Source: Rhinopomastus cyanomelas
Taxonomy: Eukaryota > Chordata > Aves > Bucerotiformes > Rhinopomastidae
Reading direction: 5' to 3'
DNA length: 64,000 nt
Assembly: GCA_013400115.1 (NCBI GenBank)
Contig: VXBP01008680.1
Location: 124,001-188,000 of the forward strand
This document shows positions 46,680 to 60,740 of this stretch, in pieces; position 1 is the first letter of the stretch; every line of letters begins with the position of its first letter. The notes under the pieces were generated by a model that saw only the letters and a list, made by a program, of their open reading frames with translations, had not been told where the DNA came from and ran no database searches. Made by a program: the position numbers and the translations under genes.

Positions 46680-49600
46680 TTGGATCTTTTCCTCTGGCCA
46701 GTGAGAGGCTGCACACAGAAGCTGCTGGGAAAGTTTTTACACCTCTAATCTCTATCTCTTCCCGTGTATGAGTGTCCCCTTCAACCAGCATCACACCTCT
46801 ATTGCAGTTAGAATCTGTGTTGCAGTTTTATTTTGTGACCTCAAGGCAATCTGTGAATTCTGGTTTTTTTGCTGTGAGATAGCAGCACTGGCAATAGAGA
46901 AGCAAAAAGAGACAGGACACAAGGCATAGACTCCCAACCAACAAGGCTGCACACTGAGAGTGGACAGACAGACAAACAAAGGAGAGCTGGACTTCATTAC
47001 ATCTGCAGAGTAGTCAACAGTTCCTTGGGTGTTTCAGTCAATCCCAGAGCCCTGACAGATAATCTGCTTGAGAAACTGAAGTTGCTTATAACTCAGACAA
47101 AATACCAAGGCCTGAAAAGTGTCCAGCTCTTTGGAGTCCCTTGTGGGACCCCTCTGCTGCAGGTGAGTGTTTCTGAAGATGGAGCACTGCCAAATGGATG
47201 AGACGGAAGAGTCCAGGGCTGCACAGGAGCCCAGCAGCCCTTTCTGTCAGGGGCTTTGCACTGCTCTAGCTGTGATGCCTTAAAAGGCTGGTGGCACAGA
47301 GATGCTGCAGGACTTATCGCCTGCCAGTGGCTTGTACTTTGGTGATATTATATTTATAGCTTACCCAGAGCACGAATGCCTAACTGTCTACTTGCTAAAC
47401 ATACAGTTTGGCCAATCCAATAAAGCAGGGGGTCTGTTCCCAACCTCTCCTGTTCGCAGCCTCACGAGCAGAGGCAGCACAGAGATGCAGCAAGGTAAGG
47501 CAGTGCCTGGTTTTGGTTTTCTTTGGCCTTTTGGCTCATTTCTCCTTTTCACCCTCCCTTTGTAAAGGCAGCTGGCAATTTCTCAGGGCTCTGGGTAGCT
47601 ATTGTAAGGGGAGCACTTGTTTCTGAGAGGAAGAGTGACTTTTAAGATGCCTGTTCTCTTCTTGCTGCCAGGGCACACACAGAGCAGCAGTATTTCCAGT
47701 CTGCTGTTGGGAACCAGGTGCTAACTAACAGCTGCTCTTTAGTTTCTGCACTAATAATATGCTGTCATGTTTTCATGTTCTCAAGGAATACAACCGTGTC
47801 TAACTATAGACACTTTCCTGGTTTGAATAGGAAGTAGAATGACTTCAGGCAGAAAGCTTTTGATTAGGGTGTTGTTTTTTTCCTCTATCAGCGTTTTCTT
47901 CTTTATGATGAATATCTGGAAAATGAATAGATAGTGGGGGAAAAGCAAAATAAAGAAGATAGAAGGAACATTTTACTTTCCCCCCCTCTTTCAGACTGTT
48001 TCCTAATGGCTACGAAAGAAAGAAAGGCAAATTACAGGCAGTGCTTGCTGGTTTCCTGTTTAAACAGTCACTGGTTATGGACTACAGCAGCTGTGTGAAA
48101 AGGGAAAATAAAGCAAAGTGCTGAAACATAACTGGGTGTCAAAGCAGGAATTCGTCAGAACTAGCCTGTAAAACAGCATTAGCAATAACTGCCAAAAGCC
48201 AATTATCAGGCTATTGTTGCATTAAATTACTTTTAACCTCATTTCACGAGAGCATTAATTTTCAAATGAAGCCAATAAAAGAAGACCTTTCTGGAAAAAT
48301 GAGATTGTTTGTGCATGTGTCTACATTTGTTTGGATGCATGTACAGATGTGCTTTTAACATAAACATTCTTATAATGAAAGGCTTTTTAGTCCGTAGATT
48401 GCAAAGTATGACACAAACGTAAGAAAGGTTAATTTACTTTCAGCCTGAGAATTAAATCTATGACATTTTCCAACAGAGTTTGGCTACAATTCAATTATTT
48501 AGGAAATTAAATGAAAGAAGGCATTTTTTCCAGAATGCTGAGAAACCATTGCTCCGTGAACAGGATCACAGAACCCTGGCAACCCCAGGGAGGAGAACTC
48601 CTTAGACCCCACCCAAAGCAAAAGCTTGTGTGGGTCAGCCCACTTCAAAGTGTTTGGGATTGTGCTCGATCCATAAGTGAAGATTTTGAAGGCAAAAGTA
48701 TGGGTCCTTAAATGGTCCAAAGCTGCTGGACATCTGCTGACTTTAGTTGAGAGGCTAGTGTTTACATCAGGCGCTGATCAGGATTGTGGGTTTGGAGAAG
48801 TTGAGTCCAGTCCAGGACTGTCCCTCAGAGTCTATTATGCTCCCATGTGCAATGCTCCCATGGAAGATGGAGCCCTGGGGCTCTGCAGAAGCTGTTGCAC
48901 ACTCTTGGCCTCTGAAATCAAGTGGCCACATCTAAACATGTCCTAGGGACAGGATTTGGTCCCAAGCCATGCTCAGGTGGAAGAGCTCTGGACAGCATCT
49001 GGACAACTGGCCAGCATGGTTGACTGAGTCTCAGTGTTTGGGAGCATCTTGTGGTCCTGTCTGATTTATGAGTTCAGACACAGCCTCGTAGAATACTCCC
49101 ATGTGTCCAACCTCACATGTGATGGGGAACCCATGTCATGGTGCATGTCCTCAGTGAAAAGGTCTGGTCTAGCTGAGCTCTCCAGACTCATGCTAGTGGA
49201 GGCTATCAGTGTAGGTATCACTAAGAGAGCAGGCTTAGGAGCAAGCTTGCTCCACCTTTTGTGGTTTTTTCCAAGCTGCAGTAAACTGAGCAATAAAGAA
49301 ATCATGTAAAGAAACCCCAGTTGCTTTCTATAGAAAAGTCTCACTTCTCTCAAACTAGGTATTTTCTCATGCCTTCAAATTCTTTGCCTATCATCTAAGC
49401 CTCTGGTTAAAAGAATAAACAAAACCATTCTGCTTGGGCACTTAGTGCTAGAGTATTGCCACTGGTGTGCTGACAGTATTCCCTCTTAAAAACAAGAAGC
49501 AGAAGCAGCAATTTGAACATACACAACAAAAGGGTTTTTTTTGAAAAAATGTTGGCCAAAGATCTTTAGCTGGAAAAATTGCAGAAACATACATCATAAT

Positions 49601-52600
49601 GTTGTGGTATTTTTCAACAGATTTGAATTTAAAAGTGAAATAAAAAGACCTAAATCCTGTTCCCAAAATGAACTTGTTCTAAAGACAGTCTTTCAAACAA
49701 TAACACTCTGTTCCTACCTAGCATTTGAAAATATAATTAATGGATGAATAACTTTACTTTTTCCCTTCCAAACAGCAAACCATCAGAACAAGGCAGACCT
49801 TTGATTTCAGCTGGCAAGAGGCTGGGAGGGGGCAGACTCATTCAAACACTTCTTTAATACAGCAAATATCAGAGGCCATTTTGCAAGGAAGAAAACAGAG
49901 AAGGAAGGGAATGTGAATTCTGACTTGGAAGTGAAGTCCTGACCCCACTGAAACCAGTTTTCTCTGAAACATCCACTGATTTTAGCATAGCTCAGATCTC
50001 CTCCTTTTCCTTCTCATTTTAACAGAGTCAAACTTAGAACCACATAATCATTTAGGTTGGAAAAGACTTTTAAGATCATCAAGTCCAACCAACCACTGCC
50101 AAGTCCACGACTAAACAAAGTCGCTAAGACACTTATGTCAGTTTGCATCACCAAAGCCCATTTTCACATTTTGCTTTACTAGTTTTCCCTTTTTTTTGTA
50201 TCTGTGTACTGTCTTAGCCAGAGCACAGGCACTCTGACACGGTTGTTTTTCAGTGAGATGCATGATTACTGTCTGCAGTATTTTATCTTCAGCTTTATAT
50301 CACAGCGAGGGCAGTTTCATGCTCATAAATCCCAGGCTGTTTCGAGAATGTTCATCATCTAATGCTGATTAGCTTTGAGACGCATAGGTCGTATTACAGA
50401 GAGTCCTAGTGTTTCTAAAGAAACTGGAGAAACTCTGCCTGGTTTTGCTCAACTCGCTCTGACACAAATGTGGAAGGAGCACCACCATGCACATTTTAAA
50501 AGGATTCATCATCTTCACAAAACTCGAAATGTTTCTGCTGCAGGTTGATTTACTGGCTACCGTTAACGCATGCCACCAAGAAGCAGCAAAACTGAAAGAG
50601 CCAGAAGATAAAATATTTGCCCTTGATTTCATGTTTTCATGCCATTTTGTGTTGAAACGAGTTGTGCAGCTTCTCTTTTACAATATTCTTTTTTCCTGCT
50701 GTATTGTGAAAATCACATATCACAGAGAATGAGAGGAAAATTTATCCCTTAAAAAAAGGAAAAGTGATTTCTGTTGGAGGGAAGTACATAACATTAACTG
50801 CTTGTTCTGTTTGGTAGTCTGCAGCGAGGGGAGCAGAGCTCAGTGTGCTTAGAGCTACCAAACAAAGAAGAATACCTGAAATCCACAGGTGCCACCATAC
50901 AGAAGCCCATTATTCTGCATTTTACCCCACTTTAAAAATGCTGAGTATCCAGATTTTCCATGCGTGAAGTCCACACCTCAGCCCTGAGCCCCCCTGCAGA
51001 AAGGAGCAGGACACTCACAGGGTTAGGACATGGCTTACAACGCAAGGAAAACATGCTATCACCGTGCAGCATGGCACTGCTGGTACAGAACAGTAACAGA
51101 CACGAAGCAATCAGAGCAAACTCTATTTGTAGTGGTTTTCAACTTCTGGGTGTAATCCTCAGCTTGACACTTCACGTAAGCACAGGTCAAACACGTAGCA
51201 TGCTATGTACTGATACAGCCTGCATTTCGTGTCATCGAGTATTTACTCTCTCAACATCCTTTTAGGGGAGAAAAGTAGTATCTTTTCCTAATTCAGAAAG
51301 GAGAAGGAAAAGCCAGATTTGAGAGCAGACCTGAGTGCTGAAGGACTGTGAAACCCAGCTCAGGGCTGCAGTGACCCAAGAAATAAGTCTTGGAGATAGA
51401 TATTCCCCTCTCTCCCTTTCATCTTCCTTAAAAATCCTCTAGCCAACACATGGAAGTTATTGCCAGCTCTGCTCAATTAATCAGGATAGGATATAGCGGC
51501 TGAATCCAGGTGTGTGAATTCTGCCTGGATATATCTGCCCCACTTCAGCCATCCAAGGTCAGACGTCTGTCTGAACTAGACAGCTTGATTCTCTCTAGAT
51601 TCATTCTGGAAAGAAAAGTACATCTATAGCGCAATTCTTTTCTTCCTCAACAGGTGTCTAACAAATCACCTCTCACAAGAAATCTGTCTTTCCCCACCCA
51701 CTGCAGTGGGATTATGGATGGCTTCTTTGGGTTAGCTAACATCTGGTCAGTCAAAATGAGGCAAGACGGATGCCACCAGAGGTTAATTGCAAAGCTTACA
51801 CAAAGTGTTCAGTTGATCAAGGGACAGACCTCATTATCGCAAGCCCCCACTACTACCTGCAAACTCTCCCCTCCTACTTTCATGAACCAGGGTGCTTTAG
51901 TAAGTCAAGTCTCTATAATATGAACTGGGTTGCACGCACTTCCCATCTTTCTCCTTGGTCAATTTACTTCTCATAGTGGTTTTCCTGTATATTGATGGGT
52001 TCTGGAGTATCTCTTGGAGATTCAAGGCTATCCCAGTGCTGTAGGAACTCTTGAAAGTCTGTCTCTAGGCACAAAGTGGTACCCAGATGATAGAAGGGTC
52101 ACATCAGATTAATGGGAAATGCTTCTGGTGGAAACAAGAGTCTGTGTAGGAAGTAGAAAAATTTTGTTAGGAATTTTTCCTCACTTGGTAGGGCTGTAAC
52201 AGAGAGCAATAGTCTGCACACAGCTTTGCGTCTCAAAAGGCTGTGAAAGAATTCATTCAGCATTGAAGCGCTACGGAAGAGTGTAGAGGCAGGAGGAGGG
52301 ACTGAATGGCAATGTTTTTCTAGACAGCCCATTGTCATCTGCAGGGAGAAAATGACACAAACCTATTTGAAAATCTGCAAAGGCAATAGTCTTTTGAACC
52401 AACATAACCTGAAAATGTTTTAATCCAATGCACGTTTTGTTCAACGTTGGAAGTGCTCTGAAAAATTGGAGATTACCCTGGAAATGTTAACAGTCTTTGT
52501 AGAAATCTTGAATGGAAAGAAGACGTTTTGCATGAGAGTGGTACTTCCCTGATCTGAGCTTATGAGTTAGACATGTAGTCCCCTTTTTTATTCTAATGAA

Positions 52601-52770
52601 CTGCTTCTGAAAGATCATCAGTGTGACTGTGGTAACAATCAGACAGCTAGGACACCACTGTCCTGGTGTCTCTCATTTTATAGCAAACATTTAAAATAAG
52701 GAAAAGAGCAGAGCTTTCGCTTCCAATGGAAGGTACTTATGTAAGTTAGTTAAGCATTTATTGGGAAACT
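46680..52770. other. Intergenic or intronic, no gene recognised
   Basis: Contains the old CR1 at 50039. An AT-rich stretch near 48170-48300, with several TTAAT-type motifs, is a candidate conserved non-coding element. The frames at 47302-47565 and 50487-50732 have no recognisable domain. Confidence 0.45.
50039..50130 (-). mobile_element. Old CR1 3' fragment, minus strand
   Basis: CCACATAATCATTTAGGTTG, GAAAAGACTTTTAAGATCAT, AAGTCCAACCAACCACTGCC and AAGTCCACGACTAAAC follow the ancient avian CR1 terminus closely. Confidence 0.82.
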
Positions 52771-53252
52771 CATAGAATCATAGAATCACTAGGGATTGGA
52801 AGGGACCTCGAAAGATCATCTAGTCCAATCCCCCTGCAACAGCAGGATCACCTAGACCAAGTCACACAGGAACACATCCAGGCGGGTCTTAAACATCTCC
52901 AGTGAAGGAGACTCTGCAACTTCTCTGGGCAGCCTGTTCCAGTGCTGTGTCACCCTCACTGGGAAGAAGTTCCTTCTCATATTGACGTGGAACCTATGTT
53001 CCAGTTTACAACCATTGCTCCTCGTCCTATCACTAGATGACACTGAGAAGAGCCTGGTTCCATCCTCCTTCACATATTTATAGACATTAATGAGGTCACC
53101 CCTCAGTCTCCTTTTCTCCAAGCTAAAGAGACCCAGCTCCCTCAGCCTCTCCTCATAAGGGAGGTGCTCCACTTCCTTCATCAACCTCGTTGCCCTACGC
53201 TGGACTCCCTCCAGCAGCTCCACATCTCTCTTGAACTGAGGGGCCCGGAACA
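52771..53252 (-). mobile_element. CR1 LINE 3' fragment, about 480 bp
   Basis: Clean tail catagaatcatagaatcact, then the 3' UTR and an uninterrupted 135-codon C-terminal ORF2 frame (FKRDVELLEGVQRRATRLM to FLCDLV and stop). It is among the least decayed copies here, so probably young. Confidence 0.96.
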
Positions 53253-55055
53253 TATTCAATCATTATAAATAACAAAAGACAATTGGAACTTATCAGGACT
53301 GGTACTGAGGCCATTCATTTGTAAAATGTTTCACCCTCTATCTCACCAAAATCAGTGAGTTCTGCTCTGAGCTCTTGAAGATTGGCTTCTCAGCTTTGTG
53401 GTAATAATAGTCACATTTCTTTTTAGACCTTAAATAAAGCCATCATGTTATTCACTCTGCCATCCTACCTAAGTCTTGCAGTTCAGTGGCTTGTAGTTTC
53501 ATAACCTAGGGAGGACTAGATTTATCAGTGCAATTAGTGTCTTAGGATACAATAATTTGTTGCTGCAGAATACAAGTAGCTAAGCAGAGGGTATAATTAT
53601 ATGGACTTGATTACACAAGCATAATATTTGATGTGCACAGTAAAAAGTTCTGTTCCAGAAGGTCTTTAGGCAGACAGAAGTGAGGAGGATAGTGGCTGCA
53701 GATGTTTGCACCCCAATACGTGCTTTAGAAACGATTAGCAAAACTGTTTTGTTTTGCTCCACCGGGTCTGAAGACCAAAGGACCACAGAACTACAAGCAG
53801 CAAAGGATTCAAGAAAAAGGAGGCAGAGTGGGATGAAAAGGCTTTCTCTTGATGTTGCAAAACAAATGGTGCATGATATAGAGGAACGGACTACATCAAT
53901 CAAACCATAGAAATCTTGGGAACATCAATAGACCTGATTTACTGTCACGTTTCTCTGATTGTCTCTTGGTTGAAAACATTTTGTTTTATAACAAGATATT
54001 GTCCCTGAAGCCAACTAGCAACAGCACAGACACTGTCCATAGCTACACCTACACCATCTTACCAGGCAAAACAAGATAGACACGCTTACCCTCCTGTCAG
54101 AAGCAACCCTTTGAGCAGGCCAGCTCTTAGGTCGTGAAGAAAACTCATTGGAAGAGCAATGGGGGTTTTGAACTTAACCACATCAGAGGCTGTGCTCACT
54201 GTTGAACAGCGTGGACCATCGTCTGCTGTGTTTGGGGCAACACAAGCTACTGGTATAGGTGCAGGCAAGGAAACCAGAAGGGCCAGAAAAATGGGTGATG
54301 TAGTCACTCTGAGAAGGCCTCGCTGTCAGTGGCAGAAGGAGGTTGCAGTATGTGAGGGTAGATTGCTCACCCATCTTTTTCTCAGAAGTCCCTGCTTTGA
54401 TTCCAGTGGCAAAATGCACATATGTGGTGGCAATGGCCAGGTCACTTTCTCCCACCACTATGAGCAGGACCACACAGTTTTCATCTTGTGGATTGCTGAG
54501 GTCCGTGCATTGTCCTAGCAATTCCTCCCTCTGTTATCATTGCTTCCTGATGGAGTCTGCCACCCCTTACAGTAGCCTGCTCTTGGTGATGGTTTCCTCA
54601 TTCTTTGGATGAGAATGGCTAGATTAGCAGAGACCTAGAGCATGGGGGTACAGGCTTATACAGCTCACTGTGCCTACAACAGCTTAGGGTTTGGTTACAC
54701 AGGCAGCTGTGCTTGGCTGCTAGAAAAGGATTTGTGACCGCACTTTTGGCCTTGGTTCCAGCCCAAGTACCTATGGCAATGTCTCCTTTCTGCCTTCTCC
54801 CTCTCTGTGCTTACAAATGCAAATATTGCGTGGATATGCAGGTCACTAAGGAAAACAGCAAACAGCTCAGGGTCTGAGGCATGCACACACAGAAAGCCAG
54901 CTGGAGGAGCAGTGTGAGCATGGCTGTAGAAAATCTGTGGGCACCCAAGCAGAGCAGTCCTGGCTTCCTCCCAGGCCTTTCTGTGCTCTCTCCTGCAAGT
55001 TAAGTGTCTGCTGCCTGCCACTGCTATGTCTGCTGCCAGACAAACCAGACCCTTG
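53253..55055. other. Intergenic or intronic, no gene recognised
   Basis: A 76-codon frame at 53680-53910 is lysine/arginine-rich in its second half (DSRKRRQSGMKRLS) but starts and ends without splice or retroelement context. The frames at 54159-54612 are mutual shadows on both strands. Nothing is supported as a gene. Confidence 0.45.
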
Positions 55056-55600
55056 ACTGCACTGGTGAGACCACATCTGGAGTATTGTGTCCAGTTCTGG
55101 GCCCCTCAGTTCAAGAAGGGCACAGAGGTGCTGGAGGGAGTCCAGCATAGGGCAACAAGGATAATGAAAAAGTAGAACACCTCCCTTATGAGGAGAGGCT
55201 GAGGGAGCTGGGTCTCTTTAGCTTGGAGAAGAGAAAACTGAGCGGTGACCTCATTAATGTCTATAAATATTTGAAGGATGGGAGTCAGGAAGATGGAACC
55301 AGGCTCTTCTCAGTGTCATCTAATGATAGGATAAGGGACAATGGGTGTAAGCTGCAACATAGGAGGTTCCACATAAATATCAGAATTACCTTCTTCACAG
55401 TGAGGGTGACAGAGCACTGGAACAGGCTGCCCAGGGGGATTGTGGAGTGTCTTTCGCTGGAGACATTTAAGACCCACCTGGATGTGTTCCTGTGTGACTT
55501 GGTCTAGGTGATCCTGCTGTTGCAGGGGGATTGGACTAGATGATCTTTTGAGGTCCCTTTCAGTCCCTAATGATTGTATGGTTCTATGATTCTATGACTG
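55056..55600 (+). mobile_element. CR1 LINE 3' fragment, about 545 bp
   Basis: Starts ACTGCACTGGTGAGACCACA (the ALVRPHLEYCVQFWAPQ block), loses frame at AATGAAAAAGTAGAACACC, then has an open 94-codon ORF2 end and a tail with GATTGTATGGTTCTATGATT CTATGAC. Confidence 0.95.
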
Positions 55601-56459
55601 CATTTTTTGATGGACATCCAAATATTGTTAGCTCCTACTTGCAAATGAGGGGTCTGGGTTCCTGGAAATTCTATTATGTATAAAGAAGGGCCAGCATCAC
55701 AGTGGACTGGATGCTCTTTGAGGAGCAGCCAGGCAGGGTGGCAGTGCTCAGTCATGTAGGGCATTTATATTGCAGCAACCCAGCGAAGACTCACTAGACT
55801 TTATGGTTAGCCATTAGGGATATATGAATAGACTGGCACTGTTTCATAATCTGATTTCTGACTCCTCTCTAATGATTCAAAAAGATTGCTTATCTGCTAG
55901 CATAAGACTCATTCAAGAAAAGCCACTATGACAAGCCTTCATTTTTTTTTACTCACAACGTCTGAATTTCATTCACATTAAGGCAGCAAATCCACTATAC
56001 AGCCACTTGGCAGGGACAAACACAATCCACATGTCTTCGAGGCTGACAACGGATGGCATATTTTTTCAGCTCTATGTGAAGTCTTAGATGCACAATTCAC
56101 ATCAGCAACTAAAAGACTGCTGTAATCCTATTATTTAAAGGGCCTGGCCACTTATAGAGTTCAAAGTAAGCACAGATCTAAGAGGATCAACAGCAAGGAC
56201 TCTGCTTCAAAGTGTACAATCTAGGCTCAGATTTTCAGTCATAATATATGTCTGAGCCCATGTCTCACATCCCCTCAGTTTATTCTGCTTGTACTACATA
56301 CACATAGTGGTTGAGCAGAAAAGTAACTGCTGCCATACAGAAGGATCTTTTTGCAAGACAGGACGTTCCCAGTCATTATTCAGATTCTAAAGGGTGACTG
56401 TTTCCACCTACATGAAAATATCAGAAGTAATCTGGGAAGTGATTTGCAACTATATGATT

Positions 56460-57020
56460 CTTCTGAATTCAAGGGAAGTTGACTGGTTTGGGGCACGACA
56501 GAACCTGTGCACAACCAGGGTACAAAAAGAGTCCTCAGGGGAGAGATGGCTGTAAATGAAAAAAAACTAAACCTGATGGGTGCTCACTGTGAGGAACTTG
56601 GAGAGTTTCCTGCAGCAAAATACTTCCTTGTGGGGATTTTCAGAGGATCTATTTCAAGCTGGAGTGTCTGTAGAAAAAGTATGGAACAAACAAATAAAAT
56701 TAATACAAAGAAAATATTAGAACCAGATGGTGTTCACCCAAGAAATCTAGAGACTCAGAGATTAATTAACTGAAATAATAATAATAGTTCACAGCCTTCT
56801 ATTTAAAAGAGGCTTAAAACTGAGCACCTGAAAGGAGCTAGTATGGTTGCAGCCTTTTTAAATGGTTCCAAGAGAAACTGGGGGAATTGGAGCCTGGTAA
56901 ATTCGATAAATTCAGTGGAAATTATTACGCAGGGTTGAGAAGATGGATAAATGTGATACATTGGGATAAATCCAATACAGGAAGATGGGTTTTGGAAATG
57001 AAGCCACAAGCAGTGGAGCA
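56460..57020 (+). mobile_element. Possible ancient CR1/L3-like LINE fragment
   Basis: Isolated reminders of LINE ORF2 are in order: EPDGVHPRNLE (compare the GPDGIHPRVL box just before the RT core), then GGGGAATTGGAGCCTGGTAA (compare the GNWRPV box), then a diverged stretch about where the motif linking to the RT palm would lie. Everything else is too decayed to align by eye, and the limits are guesses. Confidence 0.35.
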
Positions 57021-59528
57021 GTGTGAGGGGAAAGGTTCTGGAAAGGGAGACTTTACCTAAAAACAATGGAGCATACGGGGAACACTGCAGGGGATGTTTG
57101 GCGTGTGAATACAGAATTGCATGTCTCTTGTGCTATCAAGAATACAGAGTGATCAGCTTTTTGGAACAACCAGAATGCACTTTGTTCGTATGTCTGCAGC
57201 AGGGAAACATAAATAGTGGACAAACTAAAATGAGTAAATCCAAAACCAAGAGTAGTCACCAATTCAGAAGATCAGTTCAGTAATTACTGCAAACTCTGTA
57301 GTTACTTGGCATCCCAGATTCCACTTGCAGGGGTAAGAACCCAAAAGCCTCTTTCCATCTGTCATACTGAAGGTCTCACATGGCAATCAAGCTGAACTGA
57401 GAGGAAAGGAAAGGACTAATAGCTCCTCCACATAGGCCTCTGCACTATAATAGTTTAGAGTCACTGTTTCCAAAGACCACTCACCTCTCACCAGAGATTA
57501 TCTCTGGATCCCAAAGCACTTCCAAAGATGTGCCACCAGGCTCCCCATTTCTGTTTGCAGACCAAAGAACTATGATGCCAAGGGATTTCAGTACAAAGAG
57601 TTGAGAGGATGGCAAACAAAAATGTTCTGCTTTGGTTTGCTTAGAAGTAGGTGCATCGTCTGTTCTCTAGTGAGAGGAAAGAAAAAATGGCTGGGACAGC
57701 AGGGAGGGAGAAAACTATATTAAACAAGAAAATTGTTGCTTTACCTCACTTCATTACCAGTCTTCATTATTTCTTCTTCTCTTGATCAGCAGCCAGCCTG
57801 GAGAGGGCTTTCTAGAGTGGCTGGCTCATGTGGTTCAGACACTTGCTGCTTGGGGAAATGTTTGATTGACTCCCTTTACACTCTGATGGCTTTTATGGCT
57901 TATTTTAATCCATGAGGACCTGGATGTCTTCTGACAGTGCTGCTTGTCCATTGAATAAACTTTCAATCTTGTAATGCAGTATCTCAGTTTTCCAAGCTGT
58001 TGTAAACTCAACCACCAACAAGACAAATTTTTTTTAGCAGATACCAGTTCCTTAATACTCTGTCTTGCTCCTTGAAGCTTCCTGTGATGTGTTCTGTCCC
58101 CTCTTCCTCAAGGACCACTACTCTTCTCCCTTGTGATCCTATCAGTACATGATCCACTTCTCATCTTGCCAAGAGCTGTTTGTCCCCACAGATGAGACAG
58201 AGGAAGTCAGCAGAAGCAGGGACACAGTTTTCCTTCTACCTGGGCTATTCATTGCAAACCACCTCTACACTTCGTGGAGAAAGGGGAACAGGCACAATTA
58301 CACAGAGAGCACCAGACCACACATTCACTGGTGTCTCACTGCCACATTCCCTGTAAGAAATCTTATTCAGAAGATAGATGGATTTCTCTGAGAGAAAATG
58401 GAGCTAACTGGGTAGGAAAGGAAGTGTTGACTAACTTTAGTATTTGTACAAACTGACCATGATGGTCTAAACTGCTTTCAGTTCCTTCCCAGATCAAGAT
58501 AACGCAAAAGCAGCCTTGAATTTCAGGCAGTGTCATCCATCTCATCTCATTCTGTTTCTGAAGGGAATTTTTCCTATACAAAAGCAGAAGTTCTTCAGTG
58601 CTACTGAGCCTTGGTACCTTTCTCCAAATTCAGTGGAGGAAATTGTTCAAGACTGTATGTGAAAACTATTCAAACACATTAAGAAAGCAAACAAGGAAAC
58701 ATTTTTTTCCAGATTCATTTGAGCTTCTATAAATCGAGTGTTTCACATAGATTTAGGTTAAACATCCTCTCAAAAGTAAAAGGAACCTTGCATCTACCCA
58801 AAGCAGACTGACTCTCATTTCCCTATCTGTCTTAACTGCAGGGATTTTAATGGATTGTCCAAAGGTGATAGATGTCATTTCTTCATCAGAGTTTGTGAAA
58901 CTCGAAAGAGTCTGATACTTCTTACGAGCTCAGTATTTCCTCTTGAGGAACTAGTCACCTAGAGGAAGAAAGAAAGATCAGAATGTTGCAAAAAACCCTT
59001 GAGACTGGGAGACAAAATGGGGATAGAGAGAAAGGCCACAAAAGAATATATTTGCTTTACCTTTTGTGGATTCCTCACGTGCTTGGGGGGAAACTATATC
59101 TCTTAGAATTTTTCTTAATTTCAGAAAAATACATTGCCTGGCTGTTATTTTAGATCTAATGAATAAAAATGCAAGAGATGCATAAGTCTGTACTACTTCC
59201 TAAGCACTAGTGCCAAAAACAGCACTCCTCCTGAATGTACCCTCTCAGATTCCATGGAGCCTCAGTTTGTGCAGGTTCATGTATCAGAAAGATATTTGTT
59301 GAATTCTGATAAAGTAGCTTAGCAGTTTCCAGAGCAAAACAGTGGTAGAAGGAATCAACCAGTAGCGTAGCCATTCTCAAACTCTGAAGTGTGGCTTTTC
59401 ATCTCCTTTGACGTGTTAGCAGCGTGAAACTTCACTGTGACTCAGACCAGAGGAAATAGTCATACTCCACTTTCAGATCTCTCTTTCCATTTTTCCCCTT
59501 TGTTCGTTGTTTTCTATAAGAAAAGGAC
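57021..59528. other. Intergenic or intronic, no gene recognised
   Basis: Only short chance frames and A/T-rich runs. No repeat family, RNA gene or exon was identified. Confidence 0.5.
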
Positions 59529-59592
59529 ATAGGGGGATTGGACTAGATGATCTTTCGAGGTCTCCCTTCCAATCCCTAATGATTCTATGACA
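59529..59592 (+). mobile_element. CR1 tail
   Basis: ATAGGGGGATTGGACTAGAT, GATCTTTCGAGGTCTCCCTT and CCAATCCCTAATGATTCTAT. Only the terminal about 60 bases remain. Confidence 0.92.
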
Positions 59593-60239
59593 AATGCTGA
59601 AATAGTAGTTATTTCAGCATCATCCCAGTAGGTGAAGTGAGATTTCTGAAGGATTGGTAAAATCATTGAGAAGCCCTGCTATGAAATGATTCTTTCTCTG
59701 TCTTCTTTTCTGTATGTGAAGGGTGACCTTCTCAACATTACAAATGAGCCTGCTAAAGCACACGGGCCACTGCGGAGTGAGCGATATGTGCTACACAAAT
59801 GCTACACTGATGAGAAATACATAAGTTACAGAATACGTTTCTAAACCACAGGATGGCACTTGTACCACAGAAATATATGTGTATTTTCAGCTTACATGTA
59901 GGCACTGTGTTAGAAACACCGCCTCCTGTTTTCATTGCACCGTCTTCCTCTGGATCCTTGAAGATGGATGATCTGTGCTGGGTTAATCAGATCAGCAAAT
60001 CAGTCTGAAAAATTAAATAGAAGTGTATCACTTCAAATTTGCCAGTGAAAAAAAACCCAACCCTGTTCTTACCTCCTCCTCTCCTTTTCCTTAATTCTCA
60101 TTAAGGAAAACTGGTTTTTTCCTCTTGGTGGATCGGATGCTGGTCCGAAAGAAAGTGGGGGAGGGTTGCCAATTACTGGACAATATTTACTTACCAGATA
60201 AAAAGGCAAAGTCAGAAGGGGTAGACAAATGAAGAAGGA

Positions 60240-60700
60240 TGGTTGGAGGGAGTCCAGCATAGGGCAATGAGGATGATGAAGGAAGTGGAGCACCTCCCTT
60301 ATGAGGAGAGGCTGAGGGAGCTGGGTCTCTTCAGCTTGGAGAAAAGGAGACTGAGAGGTGACCTCATTAATGTCTATCAATATGTGAAGGGTGGGTGTCA
60401 GGAGGATGGACCCAGGCTCTTCTCAATGTCATCTAGTGATAGGACGAGGGGCAATGGGTGTAAGCTGGAACACAGGAGGTTCCACGTCAAAATGAGAAGG
60501 AACTTCTTCCCAGTGAGGGTGACGGAGCACTGGAACAGGCTGCCCAGGGAGGTTGTGGAGTCTCCTTCACTGGAGACATTTAAGACCCGCCTGGATGTGC
60601 TCCTGTGTGACTTGGTCTAGGTGATCCTGCTGTGACAGGGGGATTGGACTAGATGATCTTTGGAAGTCCCTTCCATTCCTTAATGATCCTATGATTCTAT
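60240..60700 (+). mobile_element. CR1 LINE 3' fragment, about 460 bp
   Basis: An uninterrupted 125-codon ORF2 end (60243-60620; EGVQHRAMRMMKEVEHLP to LLCDLV and stop), a 3' UTR with a slightly decayed core (TTTGGAAGTCCCTTCCATTC) and the tail AATGATCCTATGATTCTATA. Its non-CR1 3' flank recurs after the tail at 61390. Confidence 0.95.
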
Positions 60701-60740
60701 AATAGGTCAGAGGTTACCCTGCCATGCCTAGTAGTGCTTG
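60701..60740 (+). repeat. Duplicated 40-bp CR1 flank, copy 1
   Basis: AATAGGTCAGAGGTTACCCT then GCCATGCCTAGTAGTGCTTG. It matches 61451-61490 at all but two positions and is not CR1 sequence. Confidence 0.9.

Noticed and set aside
47440..47495. Possible small exon (GTTCGCAG before CCTCACGAGC; CAGCAAG|GTAAGG after)
   Set aside because: Both splice signals look good but there is no coding homology and no partner exon.
53680..53910. 76-codon basic frame as a possible retroelement or exon fragment
   Set aside because: No family recognised, no flanking terminal repeats, tail or splice sites.
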